Below are positions 5,423-12,800 of a stretch of DNA of 17,942 bases, in pieces. The position numbers and the translations under genes are program-made. Under the pieces are notes generated by a model that was not told where the DNA came from, searched no databases, and saw only the letters and a program-made list of their open reading frames with translations. Origin of the DNA: Clostridiales bacterium UBA4706 (GTDB taxonomy: Bacteria > Bacillota > Clostridia > Oscillospirales > Oscillospiraceae); contig DHKA01000027.1 of NCBI GenBank assembly GCA_002404605.1, forward strand, positions 1 to 17,942, written 5' to 3'. Position 1 is the first letter of the stretch; each line of letters opens with the position of its first letter.

Positions 5423-6941
5423 TTCGGAATCGGTGTGGTACGGCGCGCCCCCCGCGCCGCAGAACATAAACGCGCCGGAGCCGCAGCGCGAGAATGAGCG
5501 TCACGTTCGGCTGCAGACGGACGCCCGGTATTTTCTGCTGCTCTCGCTCGCGCTTGGCGCGGTATTTGCGCTTCTTTTTGTGAACGCCTACGCGCTCGGG
5601 CTCAACGCGGCGCTGCTCGCCGCGGCGATGGCGGCCGCGACGCTGCTCGCGCTCGGTAAGCTCGGACTGCGGGAGAAAAAGCGGGATATCTTCTGGTCGG
5701 TCTCGCTCGTACTGCTCGGTCTTTCGATTGCGTGGACTGCAAACTATATGACGCAGAACGTGAGCTTTCTCGGCATGTTCATCGCCGAGCTGCTCTGGCT
5801 GATGAATGCCTTTGCGGATATCCTTTCGTGGCGCTTCGGGCGCGTCGTTTCCGGCGCCTTCCGGCTCGTCGGACGGATCATCACACACTTGGGAGAGCCG
5901 TTCCGCCATCTGGCCGCGCTGCACCGTGGCGGTAAGAAAACTGCGCAGAGCATCCTTCTCGGCATCGTGATCGCCGTGCCGCTTCTCTGGATCGTCGTAT
6001 CGCTGCTTGCGAGCGCGGACGCCGCATTCGGCGCGCTCATGGAGCGCATGTTCGGCTCTTGGAGCGTTTCCAAAACCGTTCTGACGGTGATCCGCGCCAT
6101 TTTCTATACGCTGATCCCCGCTTTGATCTTCTACAGCGCACTCGCTGCGCAGACCGAGCGCAGCGACTTCCCAGCAAAGGAAAAGCGCCGAGCAAGCGCC
6201 CTCGTCGCGGTGACGTTCACCGGCGCGCTGGCAGTCGTTTACGCCGTGTTTTGCGGCATCCAGATCGCGGTGCTGTTCGCCGGGGACGTTTCCGCGCTGC
6301 CGAAGGGCATGACGTATGCTGAGTATGCCCGCGAGGGCTTTTTCCAGTTGCTGCTCGTGAGCGGCATCAATGTTGTGCTCATCATTACGGCGCAGCGCCG
6401 GTTCGTATCAAGCAAGGCGCTGCGGGCGCTGCTCGTATTTCTCACGGCGTGTACGTATCTCATGGAGGCTTCGAGCGCGATGCGCATGATGCTCTATGTA
6501 AACGCCTATGGGCTCACCTATCTCCGGCTGCTGGTGCTGTGGTTTCTCATGCTGCTCGCGCTGGTCCTCGGCGCGGCGGTGTACACGGTGTTCCACGAGG
6601 ATTTCCGGCTGTTCCGGTTCACGCTCATCGCGTGCATGGCGCTCTGGCTCGTGTTCGCCTTCGCGCGGCCGGACGCGATCGCGGCGCGGTACAACCTTGC
6701 AAAGCATGGTCTGGACGATACAACGGAGGCAGAGATCGCCTATGAGTGCTCCAGCGACGCCATCGGCGCGCTGCGCCCCTATTTTGCGGATATCGCCGGG
6801 CGCGGCGAGGAAACGACAACGTACCTCAACCTCACGATCTCCGTTGTCCGGGAGTATTCCGAGCGCGGGGTGCGCAGCTTCAATTTCTCCGTATGGGAAG
6901 CCATGCGGACGGCGGAGGATTTTATCGATGCATACACTTGA
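5412..6941 (+). CDS. DUF4153/DUF4173 family multi-spanning membrane protein
   Basis: This 509-residue protein begins with a proline-rich cytoplasmic tail (residues 1-40), followed by roughly ten to twelve hydrophobic segments up to about residue 415. A soluble C-terminal part of about 90 residues ends in FNFSVWEAMRTAEDFIDAYT. The stretch GMTYAEYAREGFFQLLLVSGIN is the best family landmark of DUF4173 proteins. Function is unknown. The start at 5412 lies inside the preceding xre gene, with AAGGAGGAAG placed correctly, and the end overlaps the trmO start by 14 bases. The repeated DUF2975/Xre/DUF4173 grouping suggests that the regulator senses or controls a membrane process involving both proteins; that is inference. 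Confidence 0.82.
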   Translation: MYSNSESVWYGAPPAPQNINAPEPQRENERHVRLQTDARYFLLLSLALGAVFALLFVNAYALGLNAALLAAAMAAATLLALGKLGLREKKRDIFWSVSLVLLGLSIAWTANYMTQNVSFLGMFIAELLWLMNAFADILSWRFGRVVSGAFRLVGRIITHLGEPFRHLAALHRGGKKTAQSILLGIVIAVPLLWIVVSLLASADAAFGALMERMFGSWSVSKTVLTVIRAIFYTLIPALIFYSALAAQTERSDFPAKEKRRASALVAVTFTGALAVVYAVFCGIQIAVLFAGDVSALPKGMTYAEYAREGFFQLLLVSGINVVLIITAQRRFVSSKALRALLVFLTACTYLMEASSAMRMMLYVNAYGLTYLRLLVLWFLMLLALVLGAAVYTVFHEDFRLFRFTLIACMALWLVFAFARPDAIAARYNLAKHGLDDTTEAEIAYECSSDAIGALRPYFADIAGRGEETTTYLNLTISVVREYSERGVRSFNFSVWEAMRTAEDFIDAYT

Positions 6942-7629
6942 CGGCATTCTTATGCGCCCTGTGGCGCACATCCGCTCGGATTTTCCGACGAAATTCGGCA
7001 TTCCCAAGCAGAGCGGACTTTCCCAGGCGCTCGAAGCGCAGGTGGTGTTCTGCCCGGAATACCGCAGCGCGGACGCCGTGCGCGGTCTCGAAGATTTTTC
7101 TCACATCTGGCTTCTCTGGCAGTTTTCCGCCGCAGTGCGCGAGGGCGAGACGTTCTCCCCCACGGTGCGCCCGCCGCGGCTCGGCGGCAACAAGCGCGTC
7201 GGCGTGTTTGCGAGCCGCAGCCCCTTCCGCCCGAACCACATCGGTCTCTCGTGCGTGAAGCTCGAGCGCATCGAATATACGGACGAAGGACCCGTCCTCG
7301 TTGTGCGCGGCGCCGATCTCATGGACGGTACGCCCATTCTCGACGTGAAACCCTATCTCCCCTATGCCGACAGCCGCCCGGACGCGACCGGCGGATTTAC
7401 CGACGCCATTTCCGCGCGGGTGCTCCGCGCGGAGATCCCGGAAGAGCTGCTGTGGCGCGTGCCGGAGGAAAAGCGCGAACCTCTGCGCGAGGTTTTGGAG
7501 CAGGACCCGCGCCCGTCGTATCAGGATGATCCGGAGCGCGTTTACGGCTTTGGCTTCGCCGGGATGGAGGTGCGCTTCCGCGCCGCCGACGGCGTGCTGA
7601 CCGTGCTGGATATCCAGACGGAAAATTAA
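6928..7629 (+). CDS. trmO: tRNA t6A37 N6-methyltransferase TrmO (YaeB/TsaA family)
   Basis: This 233-residue protein matches TrmO, which uses SAM to methylate N6-threonylcarbamoyladenosine at position 37 of tRNA-Thr. Landmarks are VAHIRSDFPTKFGIPKQSGL (residues 12-31), the SAM-site loop SRSPFRPNHIGLS (97-109), and DGTPILDVKPYLPYAD (133-148). The C-terminal extension with QDPRPSYQDDPERVYGF is the usual one for bacterial TrmO. The ATG at 6928 has GGAGG nine bases upstream, inside the end of the DUF4173 gene; a second ATG at 6952 is possible but has no good ribosome binding site. It is the last gene of the run and is followed by a strong terminator. Why a tRNA-modification enzyme is coupled to the membrane module is unclear; it may simply be read through. 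Confidence 0.92.
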   Translation: MHTLDGILMRPVAHIRSDFPTKFGIPKQSGLSQALEAQVVFCPEYRSADAVRGLEDFSHIWLLWQFSAAVREGETFSPTVRPPRLGGNKRVGVFASRSPFRPNHIGLSCVKLERIEYTDEGPVLVVRGADLMDGTPILDVKPYLPYADSRPDATGGFTDAISARVLRAEIPEELLWRVPEEKREPLREVLEQDPRPSYQDDPERVYGFGFAGMEVRFRAADGVLTVLDIQTEN

Positions 7630-7638
7630 ATTTTGTTG

Positions 7639-7670
7639 CGGGCGGAGAAACATCTCCGCCCGTTGTTTTT
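7639..7670 (+). terminator. Terminator after trmO
   Basis: A perfect 10-bp stem CGGGCGGAGA (7639-7648) / TCTCCGCCCG (7653-7662) with an AACA loop, followed by TTGTTTTT. It starts 10 bases past the trmO stop. Confidence 0.93.
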
Positions 7671-7678
7671 GTTATTTA

Positions 7679-7704
7679 GTTTACCATAATTGATTATCGT
7701 TAAC
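7679..7704. promoter_or_regulatory. 26-bp imperfect dyad upstream of the glycosidase promoter
   Basis: GTTTACCATAAT (7679-7690) and ATTATCGTTAAC (7693-7704) are mirror complements at 10 of 12 positions, around a TG centre. It ends 11 bases before the -35 box and lies outside the preceding terminator. The position and AT-rich content suggest a regulator site; the regulator is not identified. Confidence 0.45.
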
Positions 7705-7715
7705 TTAAATGACGC

Positions 7716-7744
7716 TTGCGCGGCTATGGTTTCTTGGGTATAAT
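7716..7744 (+). promoter_or_regulatory. Promoter of the glycosidase / envelope protein pair
   Basis: TTGCGC (7716-7721), 17 bases, and a perfect TATAAT (7739-7744), 34 bases before the start codon at 7779. Confidence 0.7.
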
Positions 7745-7778
7745 ACAAAAAAGAATCGCACGAAAAAAGGAGTTCCTT

Positions 7779-8744
7779 ATGGCCGCAAACGGAAAAAGAA
7801 AAAAGGCCGGCGCGCTCGGCATTGTTCTCGCACTGGTGCTGACGGTCGTTATTGCCGGGGGCGTTGTGTACGGCGCGTATGCCGCCGCGTCCGCGCAGCC
7901 CGGTCCCTCCGGGGAGACGGCCGCTGCGGCGGTGCGCGATACGACGCTCTCTGTTTTCAGCGCCGGCGCGGTGCAGACCGGCGAGGCTCCCTCGCCCGCC
8001 CCGATCCCTGCGGATACGGCTGCGGAGGATGAGTATAACTATAAGGAGATCCTCTCCGACGAGGACGGGCTGCTCGTCGCGCGCATCGTCGGCAAGCGCT
8101 GGAGCGGCTACATCGCCGTGATCGACGATCCGATGCGCATACAGGTCTCCGTCTGCCCGGTGTTCAGCCCGGACGTGCGCGGCTACTCCGTGGCGGAGCA
8201 CGCGGAAAAGACCGGTGCGGTGCTTGCCATCAACGGCGGCGGCTTTGAGGACCCCGGCGGCGCCGGAAACGGCGCAATGCCCACCGGCAACGTGATGGCA
8301 AACGGCGAGATGCTCTGGAACAGCTACGGCTCTACCGTCGGCATGGACGGCTCCGGCCAGCTTCACGTCGGCGAGTTTTACGGCAGCCAGTGCGTGGAGA
8401 TGGGCCTGCAGTGGGCTGTGAGCTACGGTCCGACGCTCGTGGAAAACGGCGAGATCCGCCCCGGCCTCGACGCGCTATATCTTGAACCGCGCACCGCTGT
8501 CGGGCAGCGCGCGGACGGCTCGGTCATCTTTGTCGTATTGCAGGGCCGCCAGCCCGCGGTGCTCGGCGTTTCGCGGCAGCAGCTTGCCGAGATCATGGTA
8601 GAATACGGCGCGGTGAATGCCGGGAATCTGGACGGCGGCGCTTCCAGCGATATGTATTTCAACGGCGAGTATGTAAACGTGTGCAACACGTCCGGCGGGC
8701 CGCGGGGCATCCCCACGGCGGTCGTCGTGGCGCCGGTGCAGTAA
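7779..8744 (+). CDS. Membrane-anchored phosphodiester glycosidase family protein (NAGPA/DUF2233)
   Basis: This 321-residue protein has a basic N-terminus and a single membrane segment (residues 11-36), then an Ala/Pro-rich linker to about residue 80. The extracellular NAGPA domain carries the family landmarks: AVLAINGGGFED (147-158), PRTAVGQRADGSVIFVVLQGR (237-257), NAGNLDGGASSDMYFNG (280-296), where the DGG aspartate is the usual active-site candidate, and RGIPTAVVV (309-317). The family cleaves phosphodiester-linked sugars, with GlcNAc-1-phosphodiester alpha-GlcNAcase as the model; many bacterial members act on exopolysaccharide or wall glycans. The substrate here is unknown. AAAGGAG is well placed before the ATG at 7779; a longer frame to 7716 would start inside the promoter. 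The next gene begins 15 bases after the stop, making a two-gene unit. Confidence 0.88.
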   Translation: MAANGKRKKAGALGIVLALVLTVVIAGGVVYGAYAAASAQPGPSGETAAAAVRDTTLSVFSAGAVQTGEAPSPAPIPADTAAEDEYNYKEILSDEDGLLVARIVGKRWSGYIAVIDDPMRIQVSVCPVFSPDVRGYSVAEHAEKTGAVLAINGGGFEDPGGAGNGAMPTGNVMANGEMLWNSYGSTVGMDGSGQLHVGEFYGSQCVEMGLQWAVSYGPTLVENGEIRPGLDALYLEPRTAVGQRADGSVIFVVLQGRQPAVLGVSRQQLAEIMVEYGAVNAGNLDGGASSDMYFNGEYVNVCNTSGGPRGIPTAVVVAPVQ

Positions 8745-8759
8745 GGAGGGGGACGGAAT

Positions 8760-10082
8760 ATGAAACGCTCAACGCTTCTTCTGCTCTGCCTTCTCGTTTT
8801 CGTGGCGATCGTCGGCGGAGCCGCCGCGTGGATGTACTTCTCCCCTAACGGTGCGCTCGCACCCGTCTCGGCAGAGGACGCCGTGCAGGAGCTTCTGGAC
8901 ACCTCGGACATATCCGAATGGCGTGCAAAATACGTTTCGCTCTGCGCGCCGAAGACAGGCGTTTTTGAAAATGCCGAAACCGTCGCCGGAGATCTTTTCG
9001 ACGCCGCCGTGCAGGGCGAGCAATTTTCCTTCCGGCTCGACAGCGAAAGCACTTCTCACAATGCGCCGGTCTATATTCTCTCCTCTGGGGATGCGGATCT
9101 TTTGAAACTTACAGCCAGCTACAACAAGGCTTCCCGCAGCTGGAAGGTGGACGAAGCGCCGCTGGATGCGCTGCACGCCGAGGCGCGCACGCTCACCATC
9201 ACGGTGCCGGAAGGCTCGGCGGTCTCCGTAAACGGCATTTCTCTCGGCGAGGAATATATCACGGACAGCCGTGTCCCCTACACCGGCATTTCCGAGCTGG
9301 AATCGCAGTTCGATACGTGCCCCTACCGCGTGACGTATACCGTACCGGGTCTTTACGAGGCGGTGCAGGTGGACGTATCGCGTGCTGCGGGTGTTCTGCT
9401 GCTCTATTCGGATGGCACGCGCTTTGACTATACCGTTCCGGACGCCGGGACGCATGCTTTCCGTGTGACCGCGCCGCAGGAAGCGCTCGTCACGGCAGGC
9501 AGCGCGCCGCTCACCGACGCGCAGGCGGTATCCTTTACGCCGCTCTCCACGCACGTGGATATCCCGGATGAGCTCACCGGAGCGTTGCCGGTCTACACGG
9601 TATACGCTGCCGGAGGGCTTTACAGCGATCCAACCTTCGCCGCCGCGCTGCCGGACGGCACGGTGCTCACGCCCACGACCGATACCGCCGGGTTCCCGAC
9701 CTTTGAGCTGCCCGGAAACGAGGCGCTCTGGGCCGAGTGCCACGAGCGCGTGGAAAACTACATGCGCGAGATCGCCGGGTACGGCGCAGGGAACACCGCG
9801 TCAAACTATCCCTCCGGGTACGTTGTACCGGGCGCGCCGCTGCAGCTTTATTTCCAGTACGCGCTCGATACGCTCCACTGGACGCGAGGCTTCACGATCA
9901 CCTTTAACGAGGTGAAAACCTGGGGCTACATTCCTCTCGGGGAGGATGCCTTCCTCTGCCAGGGCGAGGCGAATTTCACCACCGCCACCCGCCACGAGAC
10001 GCGTGAGAACATCGTGGAATATGAAATGCTTTGGATCCGGCAAAACGGCACATGGTATGTGCAGGATATGAGCTTTTTATAA
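8760..10082 (+). CDS. Unrecognised anchored extracytoplasmic protein with NTF2-like ends and PEGA-like repeats
   Basis: I do not recognise this 440-residue protein by name. It has an N-terminal signal/anchor (residues 4-27: LLLLCLLVFVAIVGGAAAW) and then a soluble outer part. Residues about 38-138 look like an NTF2-like domain (DAVQELLD ... LLKLTASYNKASRSWKVDEAP). Residues 143-206 (LTITVPEGSAVSVNGISLG ... YTVPGLYEAVQVDV) resemble a PEGA/Ig-like repeat, with a weaker second copy at 231-283. The end, residues 322-440, again looks NTF2-like, closing FTTATRHETRENIVEYEMLWIRQNGTWYVQDMSFL. The order resembles TcaA-like envelope proteins, but no zinc ribbon is present. GGAGG lies about ten bases before the ATG. 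Being coupled to the glycosidase, it may scaffold or present wall glycan; that is inference. A strong terminator follows. Confidence 0.75.
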   Translation: MKRSTLLLLCLLVFVAIVGGAAAWMYFSPNGALAPVSAEDAVQELLDTSDISEWRAKYVSLCAPKTGVFENAETVAGDLFDAAVQGEQFSFRLDSESTSHNAPVYILSSGDADLLKLTASYNKASRSWKVDEAPLDALHAEARTLTITVPEGSAVSVNGISLGEEYITDSRVPYTGISELESQFDTCPYRVTYTVPGLYEAVQVDVSRAAGVLLLYSDGTRFDYTVPDAGTHAFRVTAPQEALVTAGSAPLTDAQAVSFTPLSTHVDIPDELTGALPVYTVYAAGGLYSDPTFAAALPDGTVLTPTTDTAGFPTFELPGNEALWAECHERVENYMREIAGYGAGNTASNYPSGYVVPGAPLQLYFQYALDTLHWTRGFTITFNEVKTWGYIPLGEDAFLCQGEANFTTATRHETRENIVEYEMLWIRQNGTWYVQDMSFL

Positions 10083-10093
10083 GAACGCAAACA

Positions 10094-10135
10094 GACTGCC
10101 CCCGCTGCCGGTGCTTCCGGCAAGCGGGGGCAGTC
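10094..10135. terminator. Shared terminator between convergent genes
   Basis: A very strong stem: GACTGCCCCCGCT (10094-10106) pairs with AGCGGGGGCAGTC (10123-10135), then GCCGG/CCGGC closes an inner stem with a 1-base bulge. It lies 12 bases past the envelope protein stop and 5 bases past the end of the pseudouridine synthase gene on the other strand. T runs are short on both sides, so it may serve both directions. Confidence 0.82.
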
Positions 10136-10139
10136 GTAT

Positions 10140-11030
10140 TTACCGGCGGCGGAGCGCCGACAGCTTTTTTTTGAGATCTTCCGGCAGCGGAGCGGCAAGC
10201 TCCAAGATCTCCCCGGTGACGGGGTGGCGGAGCGAAAGATACGCCGAGTGGAGCGCCGGGCGGGAGAGCATATCGTCCGCCGCGCCGTAAAGCGCGTCGC
10301 CGAAGAGCGGGTGGCCGATAGCCGCCATATGTACGCGGATCTGGTGCGTGCGTCCCGTGAGCGGACGGACGCGCAGCAGCGCGCCCGTGGGGAAGCGCTC
10401 CAAAACCGCGTACTCCGTGCGCGACGGCTGCCCGTCCGGTGTAACGGCGCGCTTCGTCGGCGCGTTCCCGTCCCGCCCGATAGGGAGATCAACCACGCCG
10501 GAATCATCCGGGAACACCCCTCGCGAGAGTGCGAGATATTCTCGCCGGAAGGCCTCCGTGTGTAGCATCCGGCGCAGAAGATCGTGGACATACGCGCTTT
10601 TCGCAATGACCATCAGCCCCGAAGTGCCGCGGTCGAGCCGGCTCACGGGGTGGAATGCCGCGTCGCTCCCCCAGAGCGCGGCAAGAGCGTTTGCGATCGT
10701 ACACCCGTGTCCGCCGGTCGAGCCGTGTACCGCCATATCCGCTCTTTTGTTGAGCACGGCGATATCCTCGTCCTCATAGGCAAAGGCGAGCGGCGCGGCA
10801 ATAGGCAGCGCCTCATTCGTCGCGCCATCGTCGCCGATCTCAACGCAAAGCACGTCGCCGGTATAGAGCCTCGCATTCGTAAAAACACGCTCGCCGTTTC
10901 GCATGAGTCCCGTTTCTCGCAGCTTGACGCGGGCGATCAGCCCCGCAGCCATATGCAGCCGGGCGCGGAGCAGATGCTTTACCGTGCTGCCGTCCCACGT
11001 CTCGTCTACCGTGAGCGTCAATGTGCGCAT
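10140..11030 (-). CDS. RluA family 23S rRNA/tRNA pseudouridine synthase
   Basis: This 296-residue enzyme isomerises uridine to pseudouridine in RNA. An S4-like N-terminal region (residues 14-65: STVKHLLRARLHMAAGLIARV ... NARLYTGDVLCVEI) precedes the catalytic domain. The family motif HPVSRLDRGTSGLMVIAK (127-144) contains the catalytic Asp133, and GRTHQIRVHMAAIGHPLFGDALYG supplies the later conserved block, including the RVH. The length is that of RluD-like Firmicute proteins. Which site (RluD, RluC or a paralogue) cannot be decided, and Clostridia usually carry several. GGAGG lies 11 bases before the ATG at 11030. The gene is alone and divergent from the YhhN gene, and I see no good promoter box in the 118-base gap for this strand. 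Confidence 0.9.
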   Translation of the reverse strand: MRTLTLTVDETWDGSTVKHLLRARLHMAAGLIARVKLRETGLMRNGERVFTNARLYTGDVLCVEIGDDGATNEALPIAAPLAFAYEDEDIAVLNKRADMAVHGSTGGHGCTIANALAALWGSDAAFHPVSRLDRGTSGLMVIAKSAYVHDLLRRMLHTEAFRREYLALSRGVFPDDSGVVDLPIGRDGNAPTKRAVTPDGQPSRTEYAVLERFPTGALLRVRPLTGRTHQIRVHMAAIGHPLFGDALYGAADDMLSRPALHSAYLSLRHPVTGEILELAAPLPEDLKKKLSALRRR

Positions 11031-11086
11031 ACGCCGATTTTCCTCCGTTCCGCCGTCAAGTTTCCGTTCCCTTTTCGGTTGGGATA

Positions 11087-11095
11087 TGGTATGAT
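11087..11095 (+). promoter_or_regulatory. Extended -10 promoter of the yhhN-gluQ pair
   Basis: TGGTATGAT at 11087-11095 is an extended -10 (TGn-TATGAT). The -35 is poor, as is common for extended -10 promoters. It lies 53 bases before the YhhN start. Confidence 0.45.
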
Positions 11096-11148
11096 GGATT
11101 CATTCCACTGCTTCTCCGCCGAATGCTCTGACGGGAAGGATGATTTCT

Positions 11149-11817
11149 ATGATCTATCTTCGATGTGTATTCATCATAGCATATTTGACGATCCTTTGTC
11201 TCTATTTCTTTTCGGAAACGAGCGGCAATTTCAAACGCCGCGCCGTAAATAAAATTGCGCTGGCCGTGCTCTTTGAAGCCTACGCCGTGAGTGCGTATCT
11301 GCTGCACTCGCCGCTGTTCAGCATGCGGATGATTTTGCCGATCGGGCTCTTTTTCGCGTTTCTCGGCGACATTTTCCTTTTGTGGAATTTCGTCCGCGGC
11401 GGCATCTGCTTCAGCATTGGGAATTTCTGTCTGCTGTTTTATGAAATTATGCTCATGCGGTATGAGCGCCTTCCGCTGCGCATTCTCTTCCCGGCAGTCG
11501 TTGTCTTTCTCCTCTTCTGGGGAACAACGATGCTGCTCTATCAGAAGGAATTCATCGATTTCAGCAGCGTGCGTATTTTCCCGGCGTATCTTTTCAGCGT
11601 TTCAATGCACGGCTCTCTCGGCGCGGTGCTCGCCGCCGTATGTCCGAGTCCCGGCGTGAAGCTCTTCGGCGCGGGTGTTTTTCTGATGATGATCTCCGAT
11701 TACATTCTTTCCGTACACAAATTCAAGCACGGCGCAAACTGGATACTGCGCTGCAACAGCGCGAGCTACTTTGTCGGCACGCTGCTCGCGGCGCTGAGTT
11801 TGTCGCTGCCGATCTGA
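11149..11817 (+). CDS. YhhN family (lysoplasmalogenase-like) membrane protein
   Basis: This 222-residue protein has about eight membrane segments. It contains FFAFLGDIFLLWN and, near the end, GVFLMMISDYILSVHKF; the two aspartates in GD-F-L and SD-I-L are the conserved acidic residues of the YhhN/TMEM86 family. TMEM86B hydrolyses the vinyl-ether bond of lysoplasmalogens. Many anaerobic Clostridia make plasmalogens, so the role is plausible, but activity of bacterial members is only partly established. ATG at 11149 is chosen over the in-frame ATG at 11140 because GGAAGG (11134-11139) sits directly against the first and nine bases before the second. gluQ starts 12 bases after the stop, so the two are likely co-transcribed. 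Confidence 0.82.
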   Translation: MIYLRCVFIIAYLTILCLYFFSETSGNFKRRAVNKIALAVLFEAYAVSAYLLHSPLFSMRMILPIGLFFAFLGDIFLLWNFVRGGICFSIGNFCLLFYEIMLMRYERLPLRILFPAVVVFLLFWGTTMLLYQKEFIDFSSVRIFPAYLFSVSMHGSLGAVLAAVCPSPGVKLFGAGVFLMMISDYILSVHKFKHGANWILRCNSASYFVGTLLAALSLSLPI

Positions 11818-11829
11818 GGAGGCGTTTTT

Positions 11830-12741
11830 ATGGCAGAGCGCGGACGCTTCGCCCCGACGCCGAGCGGACGGATGCATCTCGGCAACGTGTTCTCCGCGCT
11901 GCTCGCGTGGCTTTCGGCGCGCGCCGCGGACGGTGAACTCGTGCTGCGCATTGAGGATCTGGACACGCTCCGGTGCAGCGCGGAAAATGCCGAAATTTTA
12001 AAGGACGATCTGCGCTGGCTTGGTCTCCCGTGGGACGAAGAGCAGCCGGATCAGAGCACGCGCAGCGAATACTACGAGAGCATTCTCGAACGGCTGCACG
12101 GCGAGGGCTTTGTCTATCCCTGCTGGTGTACGCGCGGCGATCTCAAAAACGCCGCAAACGCCCCGCACGCGAGCGACGGTCATCCGATCTACCCCGGCAC
12201 ATGCCGCGGTCTGACCGAAGAAGAGCGCGCGGAGAAAGCAAAAGAGCGCGCCCCCCTCTGGCGGCTGCGCGTGCCGGACGAGGACATTGCCTTCACGGAC
12301 GGGCATTACGGTCCATACGCCGAAAATCTCGCGTGCGAGTGCGGGGACTTCATTCTCCGGCGCGCGGACGGCGTTTTTGCCTATCAGCTCGCGGTCGTGG
12401 TGGACGACATCGACGCCGGTATAACACAGGTCGTGCGCGGGCGCGATCTTCTCTCGTCCACGCCGCGGCAGCTGCATCTCTACCGTCTGCTCGGCGCCGC
12501 TCCGCCGGAATACTATCACATCCCCCTGCTCACCGCGCCGGACGGAAGGCGGCTCTCCAAGCGCGACCGCGATCTCGATCTCGGCATCCTGCGCGAAAGG
12601 CACACTGCGCCGGAGCTTCTCGGCGCGCTCGCCCACGCCGCGGGACTGCTGGAAAAACGGGAACCGGTCTCCGCCGAAGAGCTCATCCCGCTCTTCGACT
12701 GGGCAAAGATACCCAAAGACGATATTGCCATAGAACTTTGA
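11830..12741 (+). CDS. gluQ: Glutamyl-queuosine tRNA(Asp) synthetase
   Basis: This 303-residue protein is a class I glutamyl-tRNA synthetase catalytic domain without an anticodon-binding domain, the form of GluQRS, which attaches glutamate to queuosine-34 of tRNA-Asp. It begins GRFAPTPSGRMHLGN, with the HIGH-type motif HLGN at 16-19. The zinc-site residues are Cys98, Cys100, Tyr121 and Cys125 (YPCWC ... YPGTC). The KMSKS-type motif is RLSKRD (241-246). VVDDIDAGITQVVRGRDLLSSTPRQ is the conserved GluRS block. The absence of a C-terminal anticodon domain separates it from GltX. GAGGAGG precedes the ATG, 12 bases after the YhhN stop. Its stop codon lies at the base of the following terminator hairpin. 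No queuosine synthesis or salvage gene is in view. Confidence 0.92.
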   Translation: MAERGRFAPTPSGRMHLGNVFSALLAWLSARAADGELVLRIEDLDTLRCSAENAEILKDDLRWLGLPWDEEQPDQSTRSEYYESILERLHGEGFVYPCWCTRGDLKNAANAPHASDGHPIYPGTCRGLTEEERAEKAKERAPLWRLRVPDEDIAFTDGHYGPYAENLACECGDFILRRADGVFAYQLAVVVDDIDAGITQVVRGRDLLSSTPRQLHLYRLLGAAPPEYYHIPLLTAPDGRRLSKRDRDLDLGILRERHTAPELLGALAHAAGLLEKREPVSAEELIPLFDWAKIPKDDIAIEL

Positions 12742-12775
12742 AACCCTCGCGTCGATAACTCCGGCGCGAGGGTTT
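12741..12775. terminator. Shared terminator of gluQ and mtnN
   Basis: AAACCCTCGCG (12741-12751) and CGCGAGGGTTT (12765-12775) form a perfect 11-bp stem with A/T ends usable in both directions. The first base is the last base of the gluQ stop codon. The convergent mtnN gene ends at 12801. Confidence 0.82.
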
Positions 12776-12800
12776 CCTGTGAATGCAAGACAGCAGCTCG

